A DNA stretch of 64,000 bases from Streptomyces sp. NRRL S-337 (GTDB lineage Bacteria; Actinomycetota; Actinomycetes; Streptomycetales; Streptomycetaceae): positions 18,828 through 82,827 of the forward strand of contig NZ_JOIX01000028.1 in NCBI RefSeq assembly GCF_000720175.1. Direction: 5' to 3'. The notes beneath the pieces are model-generated. The model was not told the DNA's origin. It saw nothing but the letters and a program-made list of their open reading frames with translations, and searched no databases. The position numbers were made by a program, and so were the translations under genes. This document shows positions 18,691 through 28,007 of the stretch, piece by piece. Every line of letters begins with the position of its first letter. Within the stretch, counting starts at the first letter, position 1.

Positions 18691-19737
18691 ATGCCCTCGG
18701 CCCGTCCGCGCTCCTGCCCGCCGCCCGACGGTCACGATCCGGGCCCGCGGATCCTGGTGCTCCGGGCGCTCGGGCTGGGGGATCTGCTGACCGCGGTCCC
18801 CGCGCTGCACGCGCTGCGCACCGCCCGTCCGGACCACACCCTCGTCCTGGCGGCGCCCCGGCGGCTCGCGGAGGCGGCCGCGGCGACCGGCCTGGTCGAC
18901 CGGCTGCTGCCCACGGCGGCGCCCGGCCGGGAGGTCCCGCGGGCCCTCGACTGGCCCGGCCCGCCCCCGGACCTCGCGGTGGACCTGCACGGCAACGGCC
19001 CGGCCAGCCACGGCCTCCTGCGGGCGCTGCGGCCCGCCCGGCTCTTCGCGTACGCCCATCCGGCCACCCCGGAGCTCGCCGGCCCGGTCTGGCGGGAGGA
19101 CGAGCACGAGCGGGACCGCTGGTGCCGGCTGCTCACCTGGTACGGGCTGCCGGCCGATCCGGCCGACCTGGGCATCGCCGCCCCGGCGCTCGGCTCGCCG
19201 GCCCCCGGGGCCGTGGTGGTGCATCCCGGCGCGGACGCGGCGGCCCGGTGCTGGCCGGCGGAACGGTTCGCGGCGGTGGCCGCGGCCCTGCACCGCGCCG
19301 GGCACCGGGTCGTGATCACCGCGGGGAAGGGCGAGGGGCCGCTCGCCCGGCGGGTCGCGGAGCAGGCCCGGCTGCCGGGGGCGGCGGTGCTGGGCGGGGC
19401 CGCGGACCTGCCGTTCGCCGAGCTCGCGGCGCTGGTCGCGCAGGCCCGCGCGGTGCTCGTCGGGGACACGGGTCTGGCGCATCTGGCGAGCGCGCTGGGC
19501 ACGCCGTCGGTGGTGCTGTTCGGTCCGGTCGCCCCCCGGCTGTGGGGCCCGCCGGGCACGGACCGGCACCGCGTCCTGTGGCATCCGGACCCCGACGACC
19601 CGCCGCGCCCCGGCGACGCGCACGGCGACCGGCCGGACGACCGGCTGCTGCGGATCACCGTCGACGAGGTGCTCGCCGCGGTCGACGCGCTGCCGCTCCC
19701 GGGCCGGCCGCCCTCCGTCATGGCCCCGGCGCGATGA
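18691..19737 (+). CDS. GT9 glycosyltransferase (heptosyltransferase-like)
   Basis: 348-residue glycosyltransferase of family 9, which includes ADP-heptose:LPS heptosyltransferases. N-terminal RALGLGDLLTAVPAL is the family nucleotide-fold start; GDTGLAHLASALGTP (~265-280) is the C-terminal donor-binding signature. ATG at 18691 follows GAAGGAGG. Its stop overlaps the next start (ATGA at 19734-19737). Because GmhA, HldE and GmhB are encoded in the facing operon, an ADP-heptose donor is likely (inference). Confidence 0.88.
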   Translation: MPSARPRSCPPPDGHDPGPRILVLRALGLGDLLTAVPALHALRTARPDHTLVLAAPRRLAEAAAATGLVDRLLPTAAPGREVPRALDWPGPPPDLAVDLHGNGPASHGLLRALRPARLFAYAHPATPELAGPVWREDEHERDRWCRLLTWYGLPADPADLGIAAPALGSPAPGAVVVHPGADAAARCWPAERFAAVAAALHRAGHRVVITAGKGEGPLARRVAEQARLPGAAVLGGAADLPFAELAALVAQARAVLVGDTGLAHLASALGTPSVVLFGPVAPRLWGPPGTDRHRVLWHPDPDDPPRPGDAHGDRPDDRLLRITVDEVLAAVDALPLPGRPPSVMAPAR

Positions 19738-20699
19738 CCGGACCGCTGCGCGCCCTGGTCACCGGATGGTTCAGCTTCCTGCACGGCGAGGCGACGGCCG
19801 GCGACGCGCTCGCCGCCGAGGCCGTGCAGCGGACGCTGGACGGGGCCGGTGTCCCGTACGACACCGCGTGGTCCCCGGTGTTCCGGCCGGACGCGCTCCA
19901 CCTGGCGGACGCCGACCCGGCCCGCTACACCCATCTGCTGTTCGTCTGCGGGCCGGTGCACTCCCGGCGGCCCCCGGACGGCGCGGAGAGCCCGCTCGCG
20001 GCGCTGCACGAGCGGTTCGCCCGGTGCCGCCGGATCGCGGTCGGGGTGTCGGTGGTGGATCCGGCCGATCCGGCGGTGCGCCGGTTCGACGAGGTGCTCC
20101 CCCGTGACGCCCCCGGGCGGCCCGCCGCCGCGGTGGACCTCAGCCTGTCCGTCGCGGCGCCGGGCACCCTTCCGCTGGTCGGGGTGGTGCTCACCGGCGG
20201 CCAGCACGAATACGGCGACCGCCGCCGGCATCACGAGGTGTCCGACGCCCTCACCGGGTGGCTGGGCACGGCCCGGGTGGCCCGGCTCCCGATGGACACC
20301 CGGCTGGACACCCGGGACTGGCGCCTGCCGGCGACCCCGCAGGAGGTGCATGCGGTGCTCGCCCGGCTGGACGCGGTGGTGACGACCCGGCTGCACGGGC
20401 TGGCGCTCGCCCTGCGCGCCGGGACGCCGGTGCTGGCCGTGGACCCGGTCGAGGGCGGCGCGAAGGTCAGCGCCCAGGCGGCGGCGCTCGGCTGGCCGGC
20501 GGTGCTGCGCCCGGAGGAGGTCCGCCCGGCGGAGCTCGACCGGCTGCTCGCCTGGTGCCTGTCCCCCGCCGGCCGGGCCCGGGCCGCCGCGTACCCGGAC
20601 CGACGGCCGGACGGGGAACTGCTGGGCACGCTGGCCGACCGGCTGCGCGGGGCGGCCGGGGCGGCGACGGAGCAGCCCGGCGCGGGTCAGTCGCGGTAG
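19734..20699 (+). CDS. Polysaccharide pyruvyl transferase-like protein
   Basis: 321-residue protein whose C-terminal signature TTRLHGLALALRAGTPV is diagnostic of the polysaccharide-pyruvyl-transferase superfamily (GT-B-like fold). These enzymes place pyruvate ketals on polysaccharide sugars using phosphoenolpyruvate. It overlaps the upstream GT9 by ATGA, so the pair is translationally coupled. Its 3' end overlaps the convergent GT2 gene by 13 nt. The activity should be regarded as family-level inference. Confidence 0.8.
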   Translation: MTGPLRALVTGWFSFLHGEATAGDALAAEAVQRTLDGAGVPYDTAWSPVFRPDALHLADADPARYTHLLFVCGPVHSRRPPDGAESPLAALHERFARCRRIAVGVSVVDPADPAVRRFDEVLPRDAPGRPAAAVDLSLSVAAPGTLPLVGVVLTGGQHEYGDRRRHHEVSDALTGWLGTARVARLPMDTRLDTRDWRLPATPQEVHAVLARLDAVVTTRLHGLALALRAGTPVLAVDPVEGGAKVSAQAAALGWPAVLRPEEVRPAELDRLLAWCLSPAGRARAAAYPDRRPDGELLGTLADRLRGAAGAATEQPGAGQSR

Positions 20700-21619
20700 G
20701 ACCGGGCCGTGGACGCCCGCTGCGGTGCCTCCAGCAGGCGCATCCGCCGCTCGATCTCCGGTGGCAGCCGCCGCCGTTCGCGCAGCACCCAGGGCAGCCC
20801 GGCGGCGGCCTCGGCGAAGGCGGCCAGCGACACGGCGTCCCGCGGGACGGTCGCGGCCAGGGAGGCCGTGCGGCGCACCGCGCCGGGCAGCGGGCGGCGC
20901 AGCCAGGTGAACCAGAGGGTGTTGCGGATGCCCTGCCGGCGGCGGCGGGCGGGGTCCCGGTGCGGCGAGGCGCGGTGATGGACCGTCAGGTGGTCGGCGT
21001 ACGTCAGCCACCAGCCGGCCATCGCGAGATCGGCGGCCAGCAGCTCCTCCTCACCGCCGAGCACCAGCCGCGGCGAGAAGCCGCCCGCGGCGCGGAAGGC
21101 GTCGGTGCGCAGCACGGTCGCGGCGGCGAGGAACGAGCCCGGCGCCGGGCCGGGCAGCCACTTCGGGGCGGGCAGCGGCGACTGCCGGAGCTCCTGGACG
21201 ATGGGGTCCTCGTGCGGCTCCTGGGGGGTGTCCGTGGGGGCCGGGCCGTCCGGGTGCGGATGGGCCAGGATGCGGGCGGTCACGGCGCCCAGCTTCCGGT
21301 GGGCGTCCAGCAGGTCGGCCGCACCGCCCAGCGAACCGGGCTGCCACCAGGAGTCGTCGTCGCAGAACGCGAGGTAGGGCGTGGTGACGGTGCGTGCGGC
21401 CAGATTGCGGCCGACCGCGCCGAGGTTGCGGTCGAGGGCGATCAGCCGGGCCGGGAGGGGGTGGCGGCGCACGGCGGGGGCGGTGCCGTCCGTCGAGTGG
21501 TTGTCGACGATGACGACCGGTGGCCGCTCGGGGAGTTCGGCCAGCCGGTCGAGGGTGTGCACCAGGTCGCGCCTGCGGTTGTGGGTGATGACGATGACGG
21601 TGGTGCGGGGATCGGTCAC
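20687..21619 (-). CDS. GT2 family glycosyltransferase
   Basis: 310-residue inverting GT-A glycosyltransferase. VIVITHNRR and VDNHSTDGT near the N-terminus and the metal-binding CDDDSWW motif (DDD) at ~90 are typical of GT2. The GTG at 21619 follows GAGGGGG. It is the last gene of the heptose-glycan operon, 28 nt after the related GT2 gene, from which it probably arose by duplication (both share ITHNR/ITRNR, NLGAVGR and DDDSWW motifs). Confidence 0.88.
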   Translation of the reverse strand: MTDPRTTVIVITHNRRRDLVHTLDRLAELPERPPVVIVDNHSTDGTAPAVRRHPLPARLIALDRNLGAVGRNLAARTVTTPYLAFCDDDSWWQPGSLGGAADLLDAHRKLGAVTARILAHPHPDGPAPTDTPQEPHEDPIVQELRQSPLPAPKWLPGPAPGSFLAAATVLRTDAFRAAGGFSPRLVLGGEEELLAADLAMAGWWLTYADHLTVHHRASPHRDPARRRRQGIRNTLWFTWLRRPLPGAVRRTASLAATVPRDAVSLAAFAEAAAGLPWVLRERRRLPPEIERRMRLLEAPQRASTARSYRD

Positions 21620-21647
21620 GGCGGGCCCCCTCGGCCGGATGGCCGCG

Positions 21648-22529
21648 TCACGGGCGGGCTTCGAGGACCTGCAGGCGGCGTTCGACCCGCGGCGGCAGCC
21701 GGCGGCGGCGCGCCAGTGCGGCCGGCAGCCGTTGGGCCGTCTCGGACAGCGCGCGCCGGGCGTCCGGATCGTCGAGGCTGTCCAGCGCCAGCCGCACGGT
21801 GTGGGTGAGCGCATGGCGGTAGGGGCGGCGCAGCCAGGCGGCGAGCACCGCGTTGCGCCGTACCCGTACGGTGCGGCCCGGCCGGGGGGTGCCGTCCGGG
21901 CCGTCGGGCTGGTGACGGGCGGTCAGCTCGGCGCAGTAGGCGACCCCCCACCCGACGGCCTCCAGGTCCATGGCGAGCAGGGATTCCTCGGCGCCGAAGT
22001 GCAGGACGGGGTGGAAGCCGCCCACCGCCAGGAAGGCCGTCCGGCGCACCACCGCGGCGCAGGCCAGGAAGCCGAGCACGGAGGGCCCGGGGAGGTCGGG
22101 TTCCCGGCCCAGGGGGGAGGCGGCGAGGGCGGCGTTGAGCGGGTCGCGGGCACCGGCGGGGCCGATCAGGGTGCTGGCCGCGGCGAGGCCGAGCCGGGGG
22201 TGGTGGTCGAAGAGGTCGGCGGCGCGGGCCAGGGCGCCCGGTTCCCACCATGAGTCGTCGTCGCTGAAGGCCACGTAGGGGGTGGTCAGGGCCGCGGCAC
22301 CGTAAGTGCGGCCGACCGCGCCGAGGTTGCGGCCCGCGGTGAGTACGTGCACGGCGGGGTGGTGGGTGCGGACCGCCTCCGGGGTGCCGTCGGAGGAGCC
22401 GTTGTCCACGACGACGACCGGTGGCCGCTCGGGGAGGCCGGCCAGCCGGTCGAGGGTGCGGGCCAGGCTGTGCCACCGGTTGCGGGTGATGACCACGACG
22501 CCGACCCGGGAGGTGGTCCGCGACGTCAC
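21648..22529 (-). CDS. GT2 family glycosyltransferase
   Basis: 293-residue GT2 enzyme paralogous to the downstream gene: VVITRNRW, VDNGSSDGTP, NLGAVGR and SDDDSWW occur in the same order. The GTG start overlaps the HldE stop (GTGA at 22526-22529), so translation is coupled. Predicted cytoplasmic; it probably adds one sugar of the glycan made by this locus. Acceptor and donor are unknown. Confidence 0.88.
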   Translation of the reverse strand: MTSRTTSRVGVVVITRNRWHSLARTLDRLAGLPERPPVVVVDNGSSDGTPEAVRTHHPAVHVLTAGRNLGAVGRTYGAAALTTPYVAFSDDDSWWEPGALARAADLFDHHPRLGLAAASTLIGPAGARDPLNAALAASPLGREPDLPGPSVLGFLACAAVVRRTAFLAVGGFHPVLHFGAEESLLAMDLEAVGWGVAYCAELTARHQPDGPDGTPRPGRTVRVRRNAVLAAWLRRPYRHALTHTVRLALDSLDDPDARRALSETAQRLPAALARRRRLPPRVERRLQVLEARP

Positions 22530-23926
22530 GAGCGGGCCTTCGGCGGGCCGGTGGCGGAGCGGGCGGCGCGCCGCGCCAGCGCGGTGGTGGAGCGGCCGTC
22601 CAGATAGGGCAGGACCAGCGCCTGGCCGCCCCATTCCTGGACGGTGGCGGCCTCGGGCAGGGTGTCGACGGTGTAGTCGCCGCCCTTGACCCAGACGTCC
22701 GGACGCAGCCGGCGCAGCAGGTTCACCGGGGAGTCCTCGTCGAAGACCGCGACCGCGTCCACGCAGCCCAGGCCGGTCAGCACCCGCCTCCGGTCGTCGA
22801 GGCGGGTGAGCGGGCGGTCCGGGCCCTTGAGCCGGGCGACCGACGCGTCGGAGTTGAGGCAGACGATGAGGCAGTCGCCGATCCGCCGGGCGCTCTCCAG
22901 GAGTCCGACGTGCCCGGCGTGCAGCAGGTCGAAGCAGCCGCCGGTGGCGATGACGGTGCCGCCGCGGGCCCGGACCGAGCGGGCCAGCGCGAACGGATCG
23001 GCGTCCCGCGGCGGGGTGTGGTCCGCGGGCGGCGGGCCGTCCCACAGCGCCCGGCTGCCGGCGCCGCCGGCGGCGACGAAGGAGGTGGCTTCGGTGACGG
23101 CGAGCTGCACGGCTTCCTCGGGCAGCGCACCGTCGGCGAGCGCGGCGGCCGCGGTGGCGGCGAAGCAGTCGCCGGCCCCGCAGGGGTCGCCGGTGGCCCG
23201 GTACGGGGCGGGCACCAGCATCGGGGAGTCGCCGCCGGCCCTGGCCAGCAGCGCGCCGCGGGCGCCGAGCGTCACCGCGACGGCGGCCGCGTGCCAGTGG
23301 GCGGCCAGCCGGCTGCCGCGCGCCGCGTCGGCGTGCAGGGACCGGGCGTCGTCGCCGGTCAGCGCCCGGGCCTCGGCCGCGTTGGGGGTCACCAGCCGCG
23401 CACCGGGGACCGGCCGGCCGCCCCTGGGGTGCGGGTCCCACACCAGCGGCCCGCGGCGCGCGGCGTCGGCGAGCCGCCCGGCGACCGCCCGGGCGGTGCC
23501 GCGGCCGTAGTCGGCGACCAGGACGGCCCGCGCCGCGTCGAGCGCGGCGGCCACGTCGGGACCGGCCTCGCCCGGGGTGCCGCCCCCGCGGTCGAAGCGC
23601 ACCAGGGGCCGGCCGCCGGCCAGCACCCGGGTCTTCTCGGGCAGCGTGCCGGTCAGCGGAAGCTCCACCAGCCGCAGCACCGGGCGGAGTTGGCGGCGGA
23701 CCTGCTCGCTCGCCGGGTCGTCACCCAGAGCCGTCACCAGGGTCACCTCACGGCCGGCCCGGGCGGCGAGCGCGGCGGCCAGCCCGGCCCCGCCCGGCCG
23801 GCTGCGGTCGTCGGCCACCTCCACGACCGGGGCGGGCGCGTCCGGAGCCAGCCGGGTGGCGTCACCGGCCAGGTCCCGGTCCAGCAGGACGTCGCCGACG
23901 ACGAGCAGCGGCTGACGGGAGCTCAT
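22526..23926 (-). CDS. hldE: Bifunctional heptose-7-phosphate kinase / heptose-1-phosphate adenylyltransferase
   Basis: 466-residue HldE (RfaE). The N-terminal PfkB-type kinase (~1-310; GAGDCFAA catalytic motif near 255) phosphorylates D-glycero-D-manno-heptose 7-phosphate at C1. The C-terminal nucleotidyltransferase (~330-466; GGCFDLLHAGH with the HAGH motif) transfers AMP to form ADP-heptose after GmhB dephosphorylation. It overlaps gmhA (ATGA at 23923-23926) and the following GT2 (GTGA). Both domains look intact. A dedicated ADP-heptose supply is unusual for a Gram-positive but recurs in Streptomyces glycan loci. Confidence 0.93.
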   Translation of the reverse strand: MSSRQPLLVVGDVLLDRDLAGDATRLAPDAPAPVVEVADDRSRPGGAGLAAALAARAGREVTLVTALGDDPASEQVRRQLRPVLRLVELPLTGTLPEKTRVLAGGRPLVRFDRGGGTPGEAGPDVAAALDAARAVLVADYGRGTARAVAGRLADAARRGPLVWDPHPRGGRPVPGARLVTPNAAEARALTGDDARSLHADAARGSRLAAHWHAAAVAVTLGARGALLARAGGDSPMLVPAPYRATGDPCGAGDCFAATAAAALADGALPEEAVQLAVTEATSFVAAGGAGSRALWDGPPPADHTPPRDADPFALARSVRARGGTVIATGGCFDLLHAGHVGLLESARRIGDCLIVCLNSDASVARLKGPDRPLTRLDDRRRVLTGLGCVDAVAVFDEDSPVNLLRRLRPDVWVKGGDYTVDTLPEAATVQEWGGQALVLPYLDGRSTTALARRAARSATGPPKARS

Positions 23927-24555
23927 ACGGCGCCCTCCGGGCTGATGCCGGGCTCCTCCGCGGACAGGGCGGCGGCGGCCTCGGGGCCGGCCGCGTCGAA
24001 GTTCTCGCACAGGATGTGCAGCGCGATCAGATGCGCCTCCTGGACGGTGGCGCTGCTGGCCGATTCGATGCACAGCGCTTCGTCGGCCGCGTCGGCCAGC
24101 GGGTTGGGCCGCGGACCGGTCAGCGCCCACACCCGCAGTCCGGCCTTGCGGGCGGTGTCGGCGGCGGCGAGCAGATTGCCGCTGCGGCCCGAGGTGGACA
24201 GCAGCACCAGGATGTCGCCGGGCCGGCCGTGGGCCGCGACCTGCCGGGCGAAGACCTGGTCGAAACCGTAGTCGTTGCCGATCGCGGTGACGCTGGAGGT
24301 CTCCGCGTGCAGTGCGACGGCGGAGTAGGCGGGACGTTCCTGCTGGTAGCGGCCGACCAGTTCGGCCGTCAGGTGCTGGGCCTGGGCCGCGCTGCCGCCG
24401 TTGCCCGCCGCGAGCAGCCGGCCGCCCAGCGGCAGTACGGCGCTGAGGTGGGAGGCCCACTGCGCGAGCTGGTGCAGACTGTGCCGGCGCAGATGGCCCA
24501 GCGCCTCCTGGAGGGACTGGCAGTGCTGGTGTGCGCTCTCAAGGGGATGGCTCAT
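23923..24555 (-). CDS. gmhA: Sedoheptulose-7-phosphate isomerase (phosphoheptose isomerase)
   Basis: 210-residue SIS-domain protein, the first enzyme of heptose biosynthesis: sedoheptulose 7-phosphate to D-glycero-D-manno-heptose 7-phosphate. NGGSAAQAQHLTAELVGRY (~52-70) and the phosphate-binding STSGRSGN (~119-126) match GmhA; QEAHLIALH near 175 supplies the conserved Glu/His. Its ATG follows a 139-nt gap holding a 26-bp palindrome, unlike the overlapped junctions around it. Its stop overlaps the hldE start. Confidence 0.92.
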   Translation of the reverse strand: MSHPLESAHQHCQSLQEALGHLRRHSLHQLAQWASHLSAVLPLGGRLLAAGNGGSAAQAQHLTAELVGRYQQERPAYSAVALHAETSSVTAIGNDYGFDQVFARQVAAHGRPGDILVLLSTSGRSGNLLAAADTARKAGLRVWALTGPRPNPLADAADEALCIESASSATVQEAHLIALHILCENFDAAGPEAAAALSAEEPGISPEGAV

Positions 24556-24631
24556 GTCGATCGGGCCGCTCCGTGCGTGAAACCGGCGGCGGTCGGGGCC
24601 CGCACCTCCTTCAAAAGTCCGCGGTCGTGGG

Positions 24632-24657
24632 CCGGCCGACCCGGCCGGGTCGGCCGG
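24632..24657. promoter_or_regulatory. 26-bp perfect palindrome inside the heptose operon
   Basis: A fully self-complementary 26-bp GC-rich sequence (half-site CCGGCCGACCCGG) in the 139-nt gap between the GT4 stop (24695) and the gmhA start (24555). As RNA it forms a strong hairpin that could attenuate or protect the transcript; as DNA it could be a regulator site. Confidence 0.6.
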
Positions 24658-24694
24658 GGCGGGAAAGCGTCGTCCCGGGCTGGTTGACGGTTCG

Positions 24695-25933
24695 TCAGAC
24701 GGCCTCCGGCACGGTCGGCCGGTGCGCGAGCAGCCCGCGGTAGACGGTCTCGGTGGCCGCCGCGACGGTGTCCCAGCCGTAGCGGGCCAGGACCCGGCGG
24801 CGGCCCGCGGCTCCGCAGGCGGCCCGGTGTTCGGGGTCGGCGAGGAGTTCGCCGACGGCCCGGGCGAGTGCGCCCGGGTCGCGGGGCGGGACCAGCCGTC
24901 CCGAGACGGTGTCGACGACGGTGTCCAGCTGGCCGCCGACCGCGGTGGCGACCACCGGGGTGCCGCAGGCCATGGCCTCCAGGGGCACGATCCCGAACGG
25001 TTCGTAGTCCGCCGGGCACAGCACCACGTCGGCGGCGCGCAGCAGCGGCGGGACGTCCTCGCACGGCACCCCGCCGGTGAAGCGGACCCGGTCGGCCACC
25101 CCGGCCGCCCGGGCGAGCGCCCGCAACCGCCGGACCTCGGGATCCTGGTCGAGCTCGGCGGCGGGCGGCCCGCCGGCGATGACGAGGTGGGCGTCGGGCA
25201 GCCGGGACAGCGCGGAGACGGACAGCGCGGCTCCCTTGCGGGGCACCAGTCTGCCGAGTTGCAGCAGCAGATGGCGCACCGGGCCGCGGTCGGCGACCGG
25301 CCCGTGCGGGCTGAACGCGGTGGCGTCCACCCCGCACGGCACCACGCTGACCTTGCGGGACGGGATGCCCATCCGGGTCAGTTCGGTGACCTCGTCGCGG
25401 CAGGTGGCGATCACCTGGTCGCAGCCGTCGCCGACCTCGGCCTCGGAGGGGATGCGGCTGGCCGGGCTGGTGTCGCTGTCCTTCTGATGGCGCCGCTTGA
25501 CGGTGCCCAGCGCGTGGTACGTGTGGGCCAGCGGCAGGTCCAGCTTCCGGGTGGCCTGCAGGGCGGCGAGTCCGGACATCCAGAAGTGCGAGTGCACCAC
25601 GTCCGGCGGCCCGAGTGCCCACTCCTCGGTCAGCAGCCGGCCGAACTCCGGGATGAACGGCAGGAGTTCGTCCTTGGGCAGGTGGCACGGCGGGCCCACG
25701 GCGATGTGCCGGACGGTCACCCCCGGTCGCAGGCCGACCTGGTCGGGTGTGTCGGGTGCGTCCCGGCGGGTGTACACGGTGACCCGGTGGCCGCGGTCGG
25801 CGAGCGCACCGGCCAGCCGCGCCACGTGGACGTTCTGGCCGCCGGCGTCCACACCTCCGAGGACCGCGAGCGGGCTGGCGTGCTCGGAGACCAGCGCGAT
25901 GGACAGACGGGGGGCGGTGCCGCGGGTGGTCAT
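24695..25933 (-). CDS. GT4 family glycosyltransferase
   Basis: 412-residue retaining GT-B glycosyltransferase of family 4, resembling MshA/sucrose-synthase-type enzymes. GGVDAGGQNVHVA near residue 27 is the N-terminal glycine-rich loop; HSHFWMSG follows; YEPFGIVPLEAMACGTPVV (~313-331) contains the E-x7-E donor site. Start overlaps the upstream gene (ATGA at 25930-25933). Part of the heptose-glycan operon; donor sugar not predictable. Confidence 0.9.
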   Translation of the reverse strand: MTTRGTAPRLSIALVSEHASPLAVLGGVDAGGQNVHVARLAGALADRGHRVTVYTRRDAPDTPDQVGLRPGVTVRHIAVGPPCHLPKDELLPFIPEFGRLLTEEWALGPPDVVHSHFWMSGLAALQATRKLDLPLAHTYHALGTVKRRHQKDSDTSPASRIPSEAEVGDGCDQVIATCRDEVTELTRMGIPSRKVSVVPCGVDATAFSPHGPVADRGPVRHLLLQLGRLVPRKGAALSVSALSRLPDAHLVIAGGPPAAELDQDPEVRRLRALARAAGVADRVRFTGGVPCEDVPPLLRAADVVLCPADYEPFGIVPLEAMACGTPVVATAVGGQLDTVVDTVSGRLVPPRDPGALARAVGELLADPEHRAACGAAGRRRVLARYGWDTVAAATETVYRGLLAHRPTVPEAV

Positions 25934-26895
25934 GCGAGTACCTCCGTGATCAGGCTTTCCCAGTCGTGGAGAAAGCGCTTGAGCCCGTACCGGCCGAGCG
26001 CGGCCTGCCGGGCCCGGGCGCCGTCCTCGGCGGCGGCTTCCGGTTCGGCCAGGTAGGTGCGGACGGCGCGGGCGAGGATCTCGGGACGGTTGGAGAGCGT
26101 GCCGGCGCCGGGGGGTACCGCCTCGACGGCTTCCGTCGTCGCCAGCGCCACCACCGGCATTCCCAGGTGCATGGCCTCCAGCAGGGACAGTCCGAGCGAG
26201 GTCCAGCGCACGGGGTGCAGGTACACCCGCCGCTCGGCCATCGCGGTGTGCAGCTCCGCCTGCCGGAGATCGACCGTGCGGCAGGCGTCCGGGGAGAGGC
26301 CGAGGTGGCCGGCGAGTCCCTCGGTGCGCATGCCGAAGACGTCGAGCGGGGCGGCCTCGGCCAGTGCCGGCAGCAGGTCGGTACCGACGGTCCGCCCGCG
26401 GCGGAGCGGCTCGTTGACGACGACGGCGGCGCGTGGGAGCCGGCCGGTGTAGCGGTGGCCGGGGTCGACGATGCCGTGCTCGATCACGGCGGTGCGGGTC
26501 CGGCCGCCGTCCCAGAACAGCCGGTTGAAGTGGGTGACGTGCACCAGCACCAGGTCGTCGCGGTCGGCGTACGGGTGCCGGGTGTGCGGTACGGCGCCGT
26601 CGGGGGCGTTGTGCTCCAGGTAGACGGCGGGGAGGTCACGGCCGGGGCGGCGGCCGCCGAGCCAGGACGCGGCGAGTTCCGCCTCGTGCGGCCGCTGCAG
26701 GACGACCAGGTCGACGGGGGTCTCCCGGAGCTGTGCGGGGGTCTTCTCCTGCACCGATCCGGGCCAGGGGAAGGTACGGGCCCGGCCCCGCCCGTCGGGT
26801 CCGCGGTCGGGGGTGACCGGCACCAGGTAGGTGTGCGGGCCCTGGACGAACGCGGTGGTCCAGGAGCCGTGCACATGCCACAGCAGGATGTTCAT
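25930..26895 (-). CDS. Glycosyltransferase, GT-B (GT4-like)
   Basis: 321-residue protein beginning ILLWHVHGSWTTAFVQG, a start found in Streptomyces glycan-cluster glycosyltransferases. The C-terminal SLGLSLLEAMHLGMPVVAL segment is a GT4-like donor-binding region (E-A-M-H-L-G-M-P), so a sugar-transfer role is likely although the protein is short for GT4. It overlaps both neighbours by 4 nt (ATGA at 26892-26895 and 25930-25933). Confidence 0.82.
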   Translation of the reverse strand: MNILLWHVHGSWTTAFVQGPHTYLVPVTPDRGPDGRGRARTFPWPGSVQEKTPAQLRETPVDLVVLQRPHEAELAASWLGGRRPGRDLPAVYLEHNAPDGAVPHTRHPYADRDDLVLVHVTHFNRLFWDGGRTRTAVIEHGIVDPGHRYTGRLPRAAVVVNEPLRRGRTVGTDLLPALAEAAPLDVFGMRTEGLAGHLGLSPDACRTVDLRQAELHTAMAERRVYLHPVRWTSLGLSLLEAMHLGMPVVALATTEAVEAVPPGAGTLSNRPEILARAVRTYLAEPEAAAEDGARARQAALGRYGLKRFLHDWESLITEVLA

Positions 26896-28007
26896 ACGGT
26901 CGCCCCTCGCTCGTCGTCGGTCGGTGTCCGCGGTGTGCCGGCTCCCGGGGCCCGGCCGTCCGCGCGGCCGGGTGCGGCCGGCAGCGCCGCGCCCCGGCCC
27001 CCCGTCACCCGGGCCAGCGCGCCCAGCAGTTCCGCGTCGGTGACCCCGTCGAGGCAGGGGTGTCCGGGCACCGGGCAGCTCCGGGCGCGGCTGTCCGCGC
27101 AGGGCGCCTGCTGGTCGCCGAGCAGGACGTGCGGGACGCCGTAGGGGGCCCATCGTTCGGCGGGGACCACCGGCGCGAAGAGGGAGACGACGGCGGTGCC
27201 CACCGCGGCGGCCAGGTGCGCCGGGCCGGTGTTGCCGACGACCACGGCCCGGGCCCCGGCGAGGACGCCGGCGAGCTGGTGCAGATCGGTGCGGCCGCCG
27301 AGGTCCAGTGCGTGGTCGCCGGCCACGGCGGCGGTCAGCCGGCGTTCGTCGGGCCCGCCGGTGACGACCACGCGGTGGCCGGCCGCCGCCAGTGCGGCCG
27401 CGGCGCGGGCGGCCCGGTCGGCGCTCCAGGCCCGGGCGGGCACCGCCGCACCGGGGTGCAGCACCACGTACGGGTCGCGGCCGGTGAGCCGCGTGGTGGC
27501 GGGCGGCGGCAGGATCTCCAGGGCTCCCCGGTCGCCGGGCGGCAGGGCGTATCCGGCGGCCTCGGCGAGGTCCAGCGCGGCCTCGGCCTCGTGGCGGTCC
27601 GGCGCCCGCCGGTGCCGGAGGTCCAGCAGCGCGCCCGGGTAGTCCGGGCTGTCCGCTGCGGTCCAGATGCCGCCGGCCATCTTGAGCAGCAGCGCGACCG
27701 GCAGCGGGCTCTGGTGGTGGGAGACGAGGATCAGGGCCCGGTCGAACCGGCCCGCGGCCAGGGCGTCGACCAGCGCGTCGGTGGTGGCCCGGCTGACCGG
27801 CGGGGGCCGCAGGCCGACCCACGGCGCGTCGTGGACCAGCACCTCGTCGACGCCGGGCAGCAGGTGGGCGGCGCGCTCGCCGGTGGGGCCGCAGAGCAGC
27901 GCGGTGTGGGACGAGCCGGCCGCCACGGCCCGTACGGCGGGCCCGGCGAGCAGCACGTCGCCGGCGCTGTCCAGCCGGACGACGAGGGTGCGCGGTGCGG
28001 TGCTCAT
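26892..28007 (-). CDS. GT9 glycosyltransferase (heptosyltransferase-like)
   Basis: 371-residue family 9 glycosyltransferase. RLDSAGDVLLAGPAVRAV at the N-terminus and GNTGPAHLAAAVGT (~255-268) are GT9 signatures; a Cys-rich CPVPGHPCLDG stretch near 325 matches the tail of heptosyltransferases. The Arg/Pro-rich last ~40 residues look unstructured. It starts in ATGA overlap with gmhB. With the (+) strand GT9 it gives the locus two candidate heptosyltransferases. Confidence 0.88.
   Translation of the reverse strand: MSTAPRTLVVRLDSAGDVLLAGPAVRAVAAGSSHTALLCGPTGERAAHLLPGVDEVLVHDAPWVGLRPPPVSRATTDALVDALAAGRFDRALILVSHHQSPLPVALLLKMAGGIWTAADSPDYPGALLDLRHRRAPDRHEAEAALDLAEAAGYALPPGDRGALEILPPPATTRLTGRDPYVVLHPGAAVPARAWSADRAARAAAALAAAGHRVVVTGGPDERRLTAAVAGDHALDLGGRTDLHQLAGVLAGARAVVVGNTGPAHLAAAVGTAVVSLFAPVVPAERWAPYGVPHVLLGDQQAPCADSRARSCPVPGHPCLDGVTDAELLGALARVTGGRGAALPAAPGRADGRAPGAGTPRTPTDDERGATV

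Noticed and set aside
24552..24610. Leader peptide before gmhA ending in TGA overlapping its ATG
   Set aside because: The GAAGGAGG directly abuts the GTG with no spacing, so initiation there is unlikely.
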